Assembly (NCBI GenBank): GCA_003520105.1
Contig: DOVL01000143.1
Location: 1 to 18,791 of the forward strand
Source: Lachnospiraceae bacterium
Lineage (GTDB): Bacteria; Bacillota; Clostridia; Lachnospirales; Lachnospiraceae
Reading direction: 5' to 3'
Length of the DNA stretch: 18,791 bases
Under the pieces are notes generated by a model, which saw only the letters and a list, made by a program, of their open reading frames with translations, was not told the origin of the DNA and ran no database searches. Shown one piece after another: positions 1 to 7,900 of the stretch. Every line of letters begins with the position of its first letter. Position 1 is the stretch's first letter. Position numbers and translations under genes: made by a program.

Positions 1-740
1 CTCTCTGTTCCCGCAATAACAACTCGCTCAATCTTAGACTCGATCTTATTTTCCTGCATGAACTGCTTCAAGTTACTCAGCGACCTTGCGCAGTCATCGT
101 AATAACCCTCTGTACCCGGCTCATTGAAGAGTCGAACCGAGTTAAAGTAGTTAAATACGCCATCAACCCAGAGCACGTTGGAAACGATATTCTGGTCAGT
201 GATCTGCATAACAAAGGTCTTGTACTGCTTTGCTGTCGCCTGCTCAAGAAGTCCGATCAAGCTGCCCTCAGCAGACTGAACGCTCTTCAGAGTAATGCCG
301 GCAGCGCCAAAGATCTCGATATAATCCTTCAGCTGATCACGGCTGGCAAGCTCAACATAAAACTTCTTCATCTTCTTAGCGTTATCAGATGACAGGGCAT
401 TATATGCAAGGATCATTTCCTCGCCCTCACGCATCATGTCGGACAGCTCACGCTTCATATACTCGACCGATTTCTTCTTGTTCATGATAGGCATCTCAAC
501 CGTACGCCCAGGAATCTTGTTGCTGTTAACAACAAGAATTACGTCCTTACGAGGAAGGTTCTTCGCCGTCCAGACCTCGTTCAGGAAAGCCGCAAATCTC
601 TCAGGGTCCATGATAATGCCGTTGATGATGCTTCCTTCAGGAGCAACAACCTTGAATGCACTTTCAAATACACCCTTCTTGCCCTTCTTTCCCGTAACTA
701 TCTGAACTGTTGTATTATTTAAAAATATACTTACGCTCAT
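1..740 (-). CDS. PilM/GspL-like actin-fold pilus assembly protein (N-terminal part; runs off left edge)
   Basis: An open frame starts at the ATG whose complement is at 738-740 and stays open to the window edge, giving 246 codons with no stop. The protein begins MSVSIFLNNTTVQIV and has alternating beta-strand and helix segments. Around residues 59-74 it reads WTAKNLPRKDVILVVN, and near the end of the visible part it reads RVVIAGTE, which resembles the phosphate/adenosine-loop strands of the PilM/GspL actin-like family. No membrane segment is visible. PilM is a cytoplasmic protein that links the pilus motor platform to PilN/PilO in the membrane. The start follows pilC by 15 nt and is preceded by AAGGAGG; the pilC stop codon TAA overlaps this SD, which suggests translational coupling. 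The frame and start are clear. The family call rests on weak motif resemblance plus position right after pilC; pilN, pilO or an ATPase gene would be expected further left. Confidence 0.6.
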   Translation of the reverse strand, partial: MSVSIFLNNTTVQIVTGKKGKKGVFESAFKVVAPEGSIINGIIMDPERFAAFLNEVWTAKNLPRKDVILVVNSNKIPGRTVEMPIMNKKKSVEYMKRELSDMMREGEEMILAYNALSSDNAKKMKKFYVELASRDQLKDYIEIFGAAGITLKSVQSAEGSLIGLLEQATAKQYKTFVMQITDQNIVSNVLWVDGVFNYFNSVRLFNEPGTEGYYDDCARSLSNLKQFMQENKIESKIERVVIAGTE

Positions 741-755
741 CTTTCCTTCTCCTCC

Positions 756-1961
756 TTACTTGGCCGTATCGGCAATAGCCTGATATGAACCATATATAGG
801 CTGGATAATGGCTATCAAAATGAATCCTACCAAAGCTGCCATAATAACTATCATAAGTGGTTCGATCATCGCTACCATCTTCTCCGTAGCGATCTCCGAA
901 TCGTAATCCATCTGATCTGCGATAGAAACAAGCATATGATCAAGAGCACCTGTCTCCTCGCCGACATTTACGGATGACGGAAGCTTCTTAACGAAGCCAT
1001 CGATCCTGTCAATACCTTCACTGAGTGTTCCTCCGGAACGTATGAAGGCTATCAGATCGTCAAACTGACTTTCTATATATGTATTTCCGATCGTCGACTT
1101 AGCTATCTGCAGACAGTTGATGATCGAAATACCTGCTGAATAAAGGCTCGCAAGTGTTCTTGCAAATCTTGCGGTGTAGATGATCTTGCGGAGCTTGCCG
1201 ATCTTCGGGATCCTCAGCTCCATCTTGTCCTTCCAGAGCTTGACTCTCGGGAACGAGAAGACTACTTTCAGCACCATAATAAGAATAACAAGGAAAAATA
1301 TGATAAGGTACCACTTATGTGCCACAAAGTCCGATATTCCCATCAAAGCTCTCGTTGCAAACGGAAGGCTGTCCATCTGTGAGAAGAGCGAATCGAACTG
1401 CGGAAGCACGAAACCCATGATGATTATGAGGACCAGTACTATCAGAACTCCGAGGATCTTCGGATAGGTCATGGAGCTTGATATTTTCTGTCTCATCCTG
1501 TGCTCTTTGCTGTAGTAGTCAGCCATGTTCATGCAGGTCGTATCCATATTTCCGCCGGTCTCCGATGAACGGATCATATTTACGAAGAGAGGAGGAAATG
1601 TATCTCCCTGCTCCTCCATCGCATCCGACAGAGTCATTCCGGCTCTAACCTGCTTAAGAACGTCGTTGTAGATCTCTCTCTCCTTCTCAGGGATTGACTC
1701 ATCGTCAGCGATGATCCTGAGCGCCCTTACGAGGGTAACGCCCGCTGCAAGCAGTTTGGCGAGGCTTCGTGAGAAATCCGAAAGGCGGTCAAATTTAAGC
1801 TTCTTGGTACGTTTCTTGGTTACAACCTTCTCTTTGGCGTCCATAAGAAGCTGCTTCTCCAGCTTGAGCTTTTCATGAAGTTCGTTTTCGTCAGTAGCGT
1901 TCAGTTCGCCGGTAACGATGCGGCCTTCTTCGTCTTTAGCTTTGTACTTGTATGTAGCCAT
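756..1961 (-). CDS. pilC: PilC/GspF-family inner-membrane platform protein
   Basis: A complete 401-residue protein of the usual length for the type IV pilus / type II secretion platform protein, which sits in the cytoplasmic membrane and couples the assembly ATPase to pilin polymerisation. The N-terminus MATYKYKAKDEEGRIVTGEL is the standard small cytoplasmic start of PilC/GspF. Two copies of the T2SSF domain follow: about residues 63-186 (FSRSLAKLLAAGVTLVRAL) and 266-388 (FARTLASLYSAGISIINCL). Each has the family glycine/glutamate signature (SSETGGNMD near 132-140, GEETGALD near 334-341). Membrane segments lie near residues 169-187, 217-237 and 364-388. The start has an AAAGGGG SD about 9 nt upstream. 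It lies 62 nt after the peptidase-domain gene and 15 nt before the PilM-like gene. Family assignment is firm; whether the machine makes true pili or a secretion pseudopilus cannot be told from this protein. Confidence 0.95.
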   Translation of the reverse strand: MATYKYKAKDEEGRIVTGELNATDENELHEKLKLEKQLLMDAKEKVVTKKRTKKLKFDRLSDFSRSLAKLLAAGVTLVRALRIIADDESIPEKEREIYNDVLKQVRAGMTLSDAMEEQGDTFPPLFVNMIRSSETGGNMDTTCMNMADYYSKEHRMRQKISSSMTYPKILGVLIVLVLIIIMGFVLPQFDSLFSQMDSLPFATRALMGISDFVAHKWYLIIFFLVILIMVLKVVFSFPRVKLWKDKMELRIPKIGKLRKIIYTARFARTLASLYSAGISIINCLQIAKSTIGNTYIESQFDDLIAFIRSGGTLSEGIDRIDGFVKKLPSSVNVGEETGALDHMLVSIADQMDYDSEIATEKMVAMIEPLMIVIMAALVGFILIAIIQPIYGSYQAIADTAK

Positions 1962-2023
1962 ACTTTCTTTCCCCTTTGTTACTTTTTATTACCAATGTAT
2001 CAAATATCTCATTTATACTACTA

Positions 2024-2431
2024 TTATTTTTTTCCTCGCGTAACATCATAAAATATACAAACCGCAACAGTCACAATTCCTGAAAGCAGAAATCCGAGGA
2101 GTGCCCAGAGATTGATGCCTACACACAAGGTTAATAGGACTGCTGAGATTCCGCCGAGGAGTTCGACTATGGTGTAGCGCGGTGATATGCGGCAGCCACA
2201 GTAACGACAGCGTCCCTTCAGACTGATCCACGAAATGATCGGAACCAGATCCTTACGGTAGAGTGTATGCGTGCATTTCGGGCACATCGACTTGCCTCTG
2301 ACATAACCCTTATGTCTCGGAAGTCTGTATATAACAACATTTAAAAATGAAAAAATCGTAGCACCAATCGCGAAGAAGATAATCTCGATGAGAGTCCTTG
2401 CCGCGATGATCGTAAACTCCAGCCAGAACAT
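2024..2431 (-). CDS. Prepilin peptidase N-terminal (DiS_P_DiS) domain protein lacking the aspartyl protease domain
   Basis: This 135-residue membrane protein matches the N-terminal part of PilD/GspO prepilin peptidases. It has the signature FSFLNVVIYRLP (residues 27-38) after a first membrane helix, then the tetracysteine zinc site CPKC (C50, C53) and CRYC (C75, C78, with an extra C80), then ISPRYTIVELLGG (82-94) and one or two more hydrophobic segments. A full PilD is roughly 250-290 residues and continues into the A24 protease domain with two catalytic aspartates and a GxGD motif. Here the protein ends at CIFYDVTRGKK, about where the first catalytic-Asp region would begin. The gene stops 62 nt before pilC, so no frameshifted protease remnant fits. 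The start has GGAG 7 nt upstream. It may be an orphan accessory or methylation half working with a protease half elsewhere, or a decayed peptidase. Domain identity is secure; activity is not. Confidence 0.85.
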   Translation of the reverse strand: MFWLEFTIIAARTLIEIIFFAIGATIFSFLNVVIYRLPRHKGYVRGKSMCPKCTHTLYRKDLVPIISWISLKGRCRYCGCRISPRYTIVELLGGISAVLLTLCVGINLWALLGFLLSGIVTVAVCIFYDVTRGKK

Positions 2432-2506
2432 TTATTAACTCCATGCTGTATCATCAATACTCCATGCCTGCTCCGTCCGGTTCAGCATGTGTGTCAGTAT
2501 CTATAA

Positions 2507-2932
2507 TTATTCATCAGTCATTCGGTACAGGCGCATTGAATAATCAACCGTCCATATCTCGTGTCCATCCTTCTTGGTAAAGGTTACAAGATAATGACCG
2601 CTTCTGTACTGCATTCCGGTGACCTCTCTCCTCTTCATATTGTAAGAGGTGATGATGTACTTTCCGTTGCTGTCCGCAAGCATCTCGACCTTCTCCTTCA
2701 CACCTTCAGCCATTCCATCAGCCTTGCTGTGATCGTAGATCGATTTGCCCTGAGCGTAGTATTCTATATCTGTTGTATATAAAGCGAGGTAAACGTTTTT
2801 CGCGTCACGAAGTGCGTCCTTTGCATTCGAACGAATCCTAAAGAACATAAATACGGCTATTCCAATGATAAATAGCCCAACCGCGATTAGAATGAACTTT
2901 ATAACCTTCCCTAAATTGATCCTGTCTCTCAC
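2507..2932 (-). CDS. Small one-helix membrane protein with a pilin-like layout but no prepilin cleavage site
   Basis: I do not recognise a family. The 141-residue protein has a short basic N-terminus, one strong membrane helix at about residues 10-31 and then a charged amphipathic helix (RIRSNAKDALRDAKNVYLAL, 32-51). A roughly 90-residue domain rich in beta strands follows, ending VTFTKKDGHEIWTVDYSMRLYR. Long hydrophobic-to-amphipathic helix followed by a beta domain is the overall plan of a type IV pilin, but the G-[FM]-T-L-V-E cleavage motif is absent, so it should stay in the membrane uncleaved. The start is GTG at 2932, supported by GGAGAAGG 8 nt upstream; there is no in-frame ATG between it and the upstream stop. 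It sits between the J-like minor pilin and the peptidase-domain gene in the same operon. It could be an assembly accessory, a chaperone for minor pilins or a PilN/PilO/GspM-like adaptor. These options are inference. Confidence 0.75.
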   Translation of the reverse strand: MRDRINLGKVIKFILIAVGLFIIGIAVFMFFRIRSNAKDALRDAKNVYLALYTTDIEYYAQGKSIYDHSKADGMAEGVKEKVEMLADSNGKYIITSYNMKRREVTGMQYRSGHYLVTFTKKDGHEIWTVDYSMRLYRMTDE

Positions 2933-2991
2933 TACCTTAACCTTCTCCCCAAAAAGTCTGTTAGTTTTTAACTTATCCCTATATTATACTC

Positions 2992-3594
2992 CTATTCGGG
3001 TACATTGTACATCTTAACATATCTTGTGATGTCAAATTTACCGTATTTCCCGCTGGAGAGTTTCATTTTGACCACCATAACATTTGCAGGATAGTCTGCT
3101 GATGCCTTCTCAAATACAAGACTATCTATCTTATATCCGTTATACATCTTCTTATCAAATGTCCAGATGACCGGCTCACGGTTATTGTCCTCGTCGTTTT
3201 CATCCGTGATCTCGTAATAATAAATCTTAAGTATACCGTCCTCAGCATACATTCTGATCTTGGTATCTGTACTATCCACAATAACGAAAGCGTTTCCGTC
3301 CATATCCTCTGAACCAAGAGGTTCTGTCTCGATTGATGGATTCACCGTTGTGTCGCCATCAACATATACCGCTCCGGATATCTCAGATGTGATCTTCTTC
3401 ATAACAATATCACCGACCTGCCTTGCATAACTCTCGCCTCGCACGTGGTAATAAAGCGTAATAACATTGGATATAACAAGAGTTGAAACGGTAACAAATA
3501 TGCTTAGAAGTGCAAAACATACTATCATCTCAACAAGCGTCATACCTTTGTTGTTCTTCTTATTCAGTTTACGTGACATGATCTTCTTAATCAT
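2992..3594 (-). CDS. Prepilin-type minor pseudopilin, GspJ/PilW-like
   Basis: This 200-residue protein has a 17-residue basic leader (MIKKIMSRKLNKKNNKG) and then a class III prepilin signal with predicted cleavage G17/M18. The mature N-terminus MTLVEMIVCFALLSIF has the conserved Glu5 (E22) and a hydrophobic helix of about 20 residues. The rest is a hydrophilic, beta-rich domain with an acidic loop (DENDEDNNREP). Size, the MTLVEM start and position among the minor pilin genes fit the GspJ/PilW class, one of the subunits that form the initiating tip complex in type II and type IV systems. The ATG at 3594 has GAGGA about 8 nt upstream. The gene lies 100 nt after the I-like gene, the longest gap in the operon, and 59 nt before the small membrane protein. 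Prepilin identity is strong; the J label is inferred from order and size. Confidence 0.82.
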   Translation of the reverse strand: MIKKIMSRKLNKKNNKGMTLVEMIVCFALLSIFVTVSTLVISNVITLYYHVRGESYARQVGDIVMKKITSEISGAVYVDGDTTVNPSIETEPLGSEDMDGNAFVIVDSTDTKIRMYAEDGILKIYYYEITDENDEDNNREPVIWTFDKKMYNGYKIDSLVFEKASADYPANVMVVKMKLSSGKYGKFDITRYVKMYNVPE

Positions 3595-3633
3595 AAATAT
3601 TGTCCTCGCAACTGTTATCTTAATTTATAGTCT

Positions 3634-3655
3634 GCTGAAAAGATTTCTCTTCAGC
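3634..3655. other. Intergenic inverted repeat (hairpin) within the operon
   Basis: GCTGAA (3634-3639) pairs with TTCAGC (3650-3655). The internal GA/TC pairs can extend the stem to 8 bp with a two-base bulge and a TTTC loop. It lies in the 100-nt gap between the I-like and J-like pilin genes. No T-run follows on either strand, so a Rho-independent terminator is unlikely. It could be an mRNA processing or stability element that adjusts relative expression within the operon. Function is inferred only from placement. Confidence 0.35.
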
Positions 3656-3694
3656 TGCTATACCCATCAATCACTCTTACTCTTTTTGCTGTGA

Positions 3695-4204
3695 TTAGTT
3701 TCCGTCAGGCTTATCCCACCAGAAATGAAGAGCCTTCGGAAGAACCAGTTCCTCTTCATTGTCATTTTCGCCTTTACATACAAAGCTCGTCACGCCAATC
3801 TTACTCATATTGATAACTGCATCTGAAATCTTTGAATTACTGTTGTAATTATCCGGACTCGTCTTGTCCTTATCAAGCATAAGTGCGATTGATGCGTATT
3901 CCTGACCATCATTCTCTGATGATACATTTCCGGATTGATAAGTTTTTACCTCCAGAAAATCAGTATCATAATTAATAGTCAGCCCGGTTGTATCTCCTGA
4001 AGGGAATTTATAAATCTCCTGATAGAACCTCTGATGCACACGGCTCGTATCAACCGACTTCATATAAAGCTCCGAAGAAAAGCTGACTATTCCGTAGAGT
4101 GCTGCAAGTACGATAAAGAGCACAACAAAGGAAACCAGAGTTTCCACCATGGTTGAACCTGCATCCCTCTGAAGTTTTCTTCTGTTCTTCTCTCTCATAA
4201 TCAT
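3695..4204 (-). CDS. Prepilin-type minor pseudopilin, GspI/PilV-like
   Basis: This 169-residue protein has a basic leader (MIMREKNRRKLQRDAG) and predicted cleavage G16/S17. The mature N-terminus STMVETLVSFVVLFIVLAAL carries Glu5 (E21) and the hydrophobic pilin helix. The remainder is a small soluble domain ending KALHFWWDKPDGN. Length and the MVETLV start fit the GspI/PilV class, which pairs with J- and K-type subunits at the pseudopilus tip. The start at 4204 is favoured over the in-frame ATG two codons later because AGGAG sits 5 nt upstream, against 11 nt for the second. It begins 40 nt after the K-like gene. Prepilin identity is strong; the subclass is inferred from order and size. Confidence 0.82.
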   Translation of the reverse strand: MIMREKNRRKLQRDAGSTMVETLVSFVVLFIVLAALYGIVSFSSELYMKSVDTSRVHQRFYQEIYKFPSGDTTGLTINYDTDFLEVKTYQSGNVSSENDGQEYASIALMLDKDKTSPDNYNSNSKISDAVINMSKIGVTSFVCKGENDNEEELVLPKALHFWWDKPDGN

Positions 4205-4244
4205 CTCTTCTCTCCTGATGATCCGTAATAATTATCATAACTCA

Positions 4245-4934
4245 TCAATCTTGATTCTGATATTTCCACTGCCAATCCTCATTACTGTTGATCGTATGAT
4301 CAGCCGGGTTGGATGATTTTGTCTTCGAATGAGCAATTGCAGTCGCAAGAGTTGTATCCTCCACATCAAGCACAGTAAGTCTGTAGGTATCTGCTGTCGT
4401 GTATACCTGGCCGCCTGTTTTGCAGGTGATAACTATATGAAGAATGATACCGTCCCTGCTGGCATCCTTATCATATTCCGGAAGACCATTCGAACCAACC
4501 TGTCCATCAGGAAGTTCCCAATATATGCAGACACTGACATCAGCCGGCATTCCTGCCATATCTGTATTTCTATCAAGTTTGAAATATCTCTTCGCTTCGG
4601 TATCACCATGTCCTGCTTTGTTTGGAGCATAATAAGGCCAATCTTTACAATCAGTATCGTCCGCCATGTAGGCAATATTCCATCTGAGATATTTCCAAAG
4701 ATTACTGTTTGTAACCGCATCTCCATCTGTCAGTTCCTCGCGTAAAGACCTGCTGAGAGAATTGGCAGCTTCACTGTTTCTGTCACTTGAAAGGTTCTTA
4801 TTCTGTGAAGCATAAAGGTTATATGAGATCAGTATCAGAGAAAAAGTAAACACAATAAGCACAGCAATGATGATGATTGTCAACATCATCGCTGCGCCGT
4901 TATTGTTATTCTTTTTCTCTCTTCTGATATACAC
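4245..4934 (-). CDS. Minor pseudopilin of GspK/PilX type without Glu5
   Basis: This 229-residue protein has a leader rich in Arg, Lys and Asn (MYIRREKKNNNNG), then AAMMLTIIIIAVLIVF and a further hydrophobic stretch. Predicted cleavage is G13/A14. Position +5 of the mature chain is Leu (L18), not Glu. GspK and PilX-type pilins start with a similar G-A-A-[LM]-[LM] run, and GspK is known to lack Glu5 because it caps the pseudopilus tip and contacts no pilin above it. The soluble domain contains a WELPDGQ segment and ends WQWKYQNQD. The start is GTG at 4934 with GAGAGG 9 nt upstream, right after the TAG stop of the giant GLUG gene (16-nt gap). No better ATG exists. The K-like role is inferred from the N-terminus and its place beside I- and J-like genes. 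At 229 residues it is shorter than typical proteobacterial GspK. Confidence 0.75.
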   Translation of the reverse strand: MYIRREKKNNNNGAAMMLTIIIIAVLIVFTFSLILISYNLYASQNKNLSSDRNSEAANSLSRSLREELTDGDAVTNSNLWKYLRWNIAYMADDTDCKDWPYYAPNKAGHGDTEAKRYFKLDRNTDMAGMPADVSVCIYWELPDGQVGSNGLPEYDKDASRDGIILHIVITCKTGGQVYTTADTYRLTVLDVEDTTLATAIAHSKTKSSNPADHTINSNEDWQWKYQNQD

Positions 4935-4950
4935 TATACTCTACCTCTCA

Positions 4951-7900
4951 CTAATGAATCATAAGGTTCATAAATTTTTTGTCAAGCTCATCAAATACGT
5001 TATATCTGTCAGTTTCTGATGTCGGATCATATGCAAGTCCAAATATTCCGCTAGCATATGCTTCTGAACCATTGTGATATGAAAGTGCATAACCATCATC
5101 ACCACTATAAACATACAGCTGAAGTGGGAATGAGAGTGATTCATCCTTCATATTACCACCTGTTTGTACAGAATCCGGATTGGCCTCTTGGCCATATACA
5201 TAATACGTCAAACTTGCACTATGCATACCTGTTAAATCACAACCTCCGGCTTCAAGGCATTTGATTTTGGTTACCGAATCAGCGTTACTCCCAACCCCAA
5301 TTACAGAATTTGAACCACTATTCAGTCTTCCATAGTTTCTACAAAGTTCAACTTTTTCTTTATATAATTCACTAGCGATTCCCGAAACATCATAACTTGA
5401 ATAAATATCTCCCGTATTTACACAGTCAGTTATTGTCAGTCCATTTTCTCCGCCGCCTATTATTCCCACTATTCCAGCAGCCTCTTCACTAGCGTAAACC
5501 TTACCATGATTATCCAACTGAGAAATAATCATCTCATTAGATGAATTATTATTATTAATATTGGCAGTTATTCCTCCGGCTGTATTAATTATCATCGAAC
5601 TGTCACCTACATCCATAAAGTTAATGCATCTTGACAGTCCTTTCATATACTGTGCCGAACCACATACAGCTCCGGCCAGTTCGCATTCGCCTGTTATATC
5701 AAGTTGACACTTGTTTTCAGATATACAGATATCATGTATACTTCCCTCATTAACCCCGGCAATTATGCCCACATTTGAGATTGGCTTGTCAGTTCCATCA
5801 GCAGTGATTGAAACCTTAGTTGACAGATCATCCCTGTAAGTCTTAATGCTATACCTATAGGTTTCTTGATTGTCATTTATGTATTTTTCGACAGCACTGT
5901 TATATACTTCGCCACCATTACATCCAAAGTATGCGCCTACGTCGATTCCTCCCGTAACCTTTTCTATACTTATTTCAGAACCATTGACATCTACCTTTCC
6001 GTAATTATATCCGGCAAAAGCACCCACACTACCAGATGCCGACATATTCTTACAGCTTATTGTCCATCCGTTTAACGATCTGTCCACATCGTCGTTATTT
6101 ACATAGTCAGCCCAGTTCTCACCAATCAGTCCACCCAGACTACCACCTACAGAAAGAGACTCTGCAACTATAGTATTATCTTTTGTGATATAACCTTTCT
6201 TTGTATTCAGTCCGACCAATCCGCCGTTAACATTGTTAACAGAGTTATTAGCATTAAAAGCCAAAACATACGATTCGCTGATCGTTCCTGCATTAACTTC
6301 CGCAATCTGTCCGAGATAAGTCGAGCCGGCTGTCAAAGCACCGGAATAGGCAGCCTGTTTGATTGAAACTCCTTCCGGAACCCTGCCGATAACACCGCCT
6401 GCGTACGAATACTTTTTAGATGAGGACGAATAATTCTCCGGTTTATCACTCTCTGCGAAAACAGAAGAAGTGATACCGGACGCATCAATCGTGCCGGTTG
6501 TAGTAACAGCTGTTGTGATCGGTGTTGAACTTGTCCGTCCAAGTTCAATAGTTACTCCGAGACCATTCGGGATATATCCAAATACTCCGCCAGCGAATAT
6601 GCCTGCCTGAACAGACTTAAGACCCGATGGGAAGCTTCCTCCATCAAACGCAAGTGTTATATTGCTCACTTGCCTTGTTTTAAAACCACCATTTGTCTCA
6701 GCATCAATGATTGTATTCACAATTCCGGCATTACTCTCTGTTGAATTTAGTATGTTTGCCAGATTAACAAGATAACTTGTTGTGGTGATTATATTACTAT
6801 TAACCAATGAATAGTCATAAATATCGCTCTTTTCAACCATGAGGCACTGCTTATTGCTGCCATCGTAATGATGAGCATAAAGTCCGGCAAAACCACCGGC
6901 AAAAGCCCTCGTAGCTGTAACCGTTGTCTCATTATTAACTGATACTTTAAACTTATTAAGAGCAGAATTATTATCACTATTGATTGACGAATAAATCGAT
7001 CCGGCAACACCACCTGCAAAGAAATCAGCAATAACGGTTGTCTTGTTGACCTTTCCGGTCATGTTTCCTGCCGAATTAGAAACCTGTCCTACAAAACCAC
7101 CGACATAAGCTTTTCCTCTTACGTAGGCACCTGTTATCTCAACATTCACAGCCTTATTCAGGTTTGAAGCTCCGACAGCACCGCCGACAGCATACCTTCC
7201 AAATACAGAATATGCATTCTCAAACTTAGCCGTTCCACTTAACGAACCTGTTATATTTCCTCCAAGACCACCGACCATATCTCTTCCTATGACCACGGCA
7301 CTATTCAGAGTTACTCCGGCAACATTACACGTTTCATCGTTAGCATTGTTTGATCCAACAATTCCTCCAACACAATCAGCGCCGTAAACAATAGCATTAA
7401 CCTTATTATCAAAATTAACCGAACATTTTCCGACAGTTTTTCCGACTATACCACCAACACCGTTACCACCATAGAGTGATGTATTCCAACTGTCCTTAAG
7501 CGCTGTCCAAAGTGCTTCGTTATCACTCCATGAAACAATACTAGTACTTGTGCTTATTCCTACAAGTTCGAGAAGAAGCGCCTTAGCCTCATCTGACTGG
7601 ATATTATCAGCATTCTTAATTGACAGACGTGATGCACCGGCTATTCCTCCGATATTACTATCCGGTCCTGAAGGAGATGATAGATTCTTTTTAATCCCAA
7701 GGCCCTGATATGAGTATTGATTATTCGTACTAAAGTTAGAATAATTACGAGCAATATCTATGTCCTGTTTCATGACAAGGCCAGGCTCGTCAACCGTTCC
7801 ATAGTCAAGAGCTTCTCTCTTTACACCAAGAACAAGACCTGTATTCTTGATTCCCTCAACAGTATAAGGATCTGCTCCGTTAGTCTGAGAAACGAGAGAC

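Noticed and set aside
1962..2023. Remnant of the missing A24 protease domain by frameshift
   Set aside because: The gap before pilC is only 62 nt and contains no hydrophobic or GxGD-coding frame, so the short peptidase gene is not explained by a frameshift inside this window.
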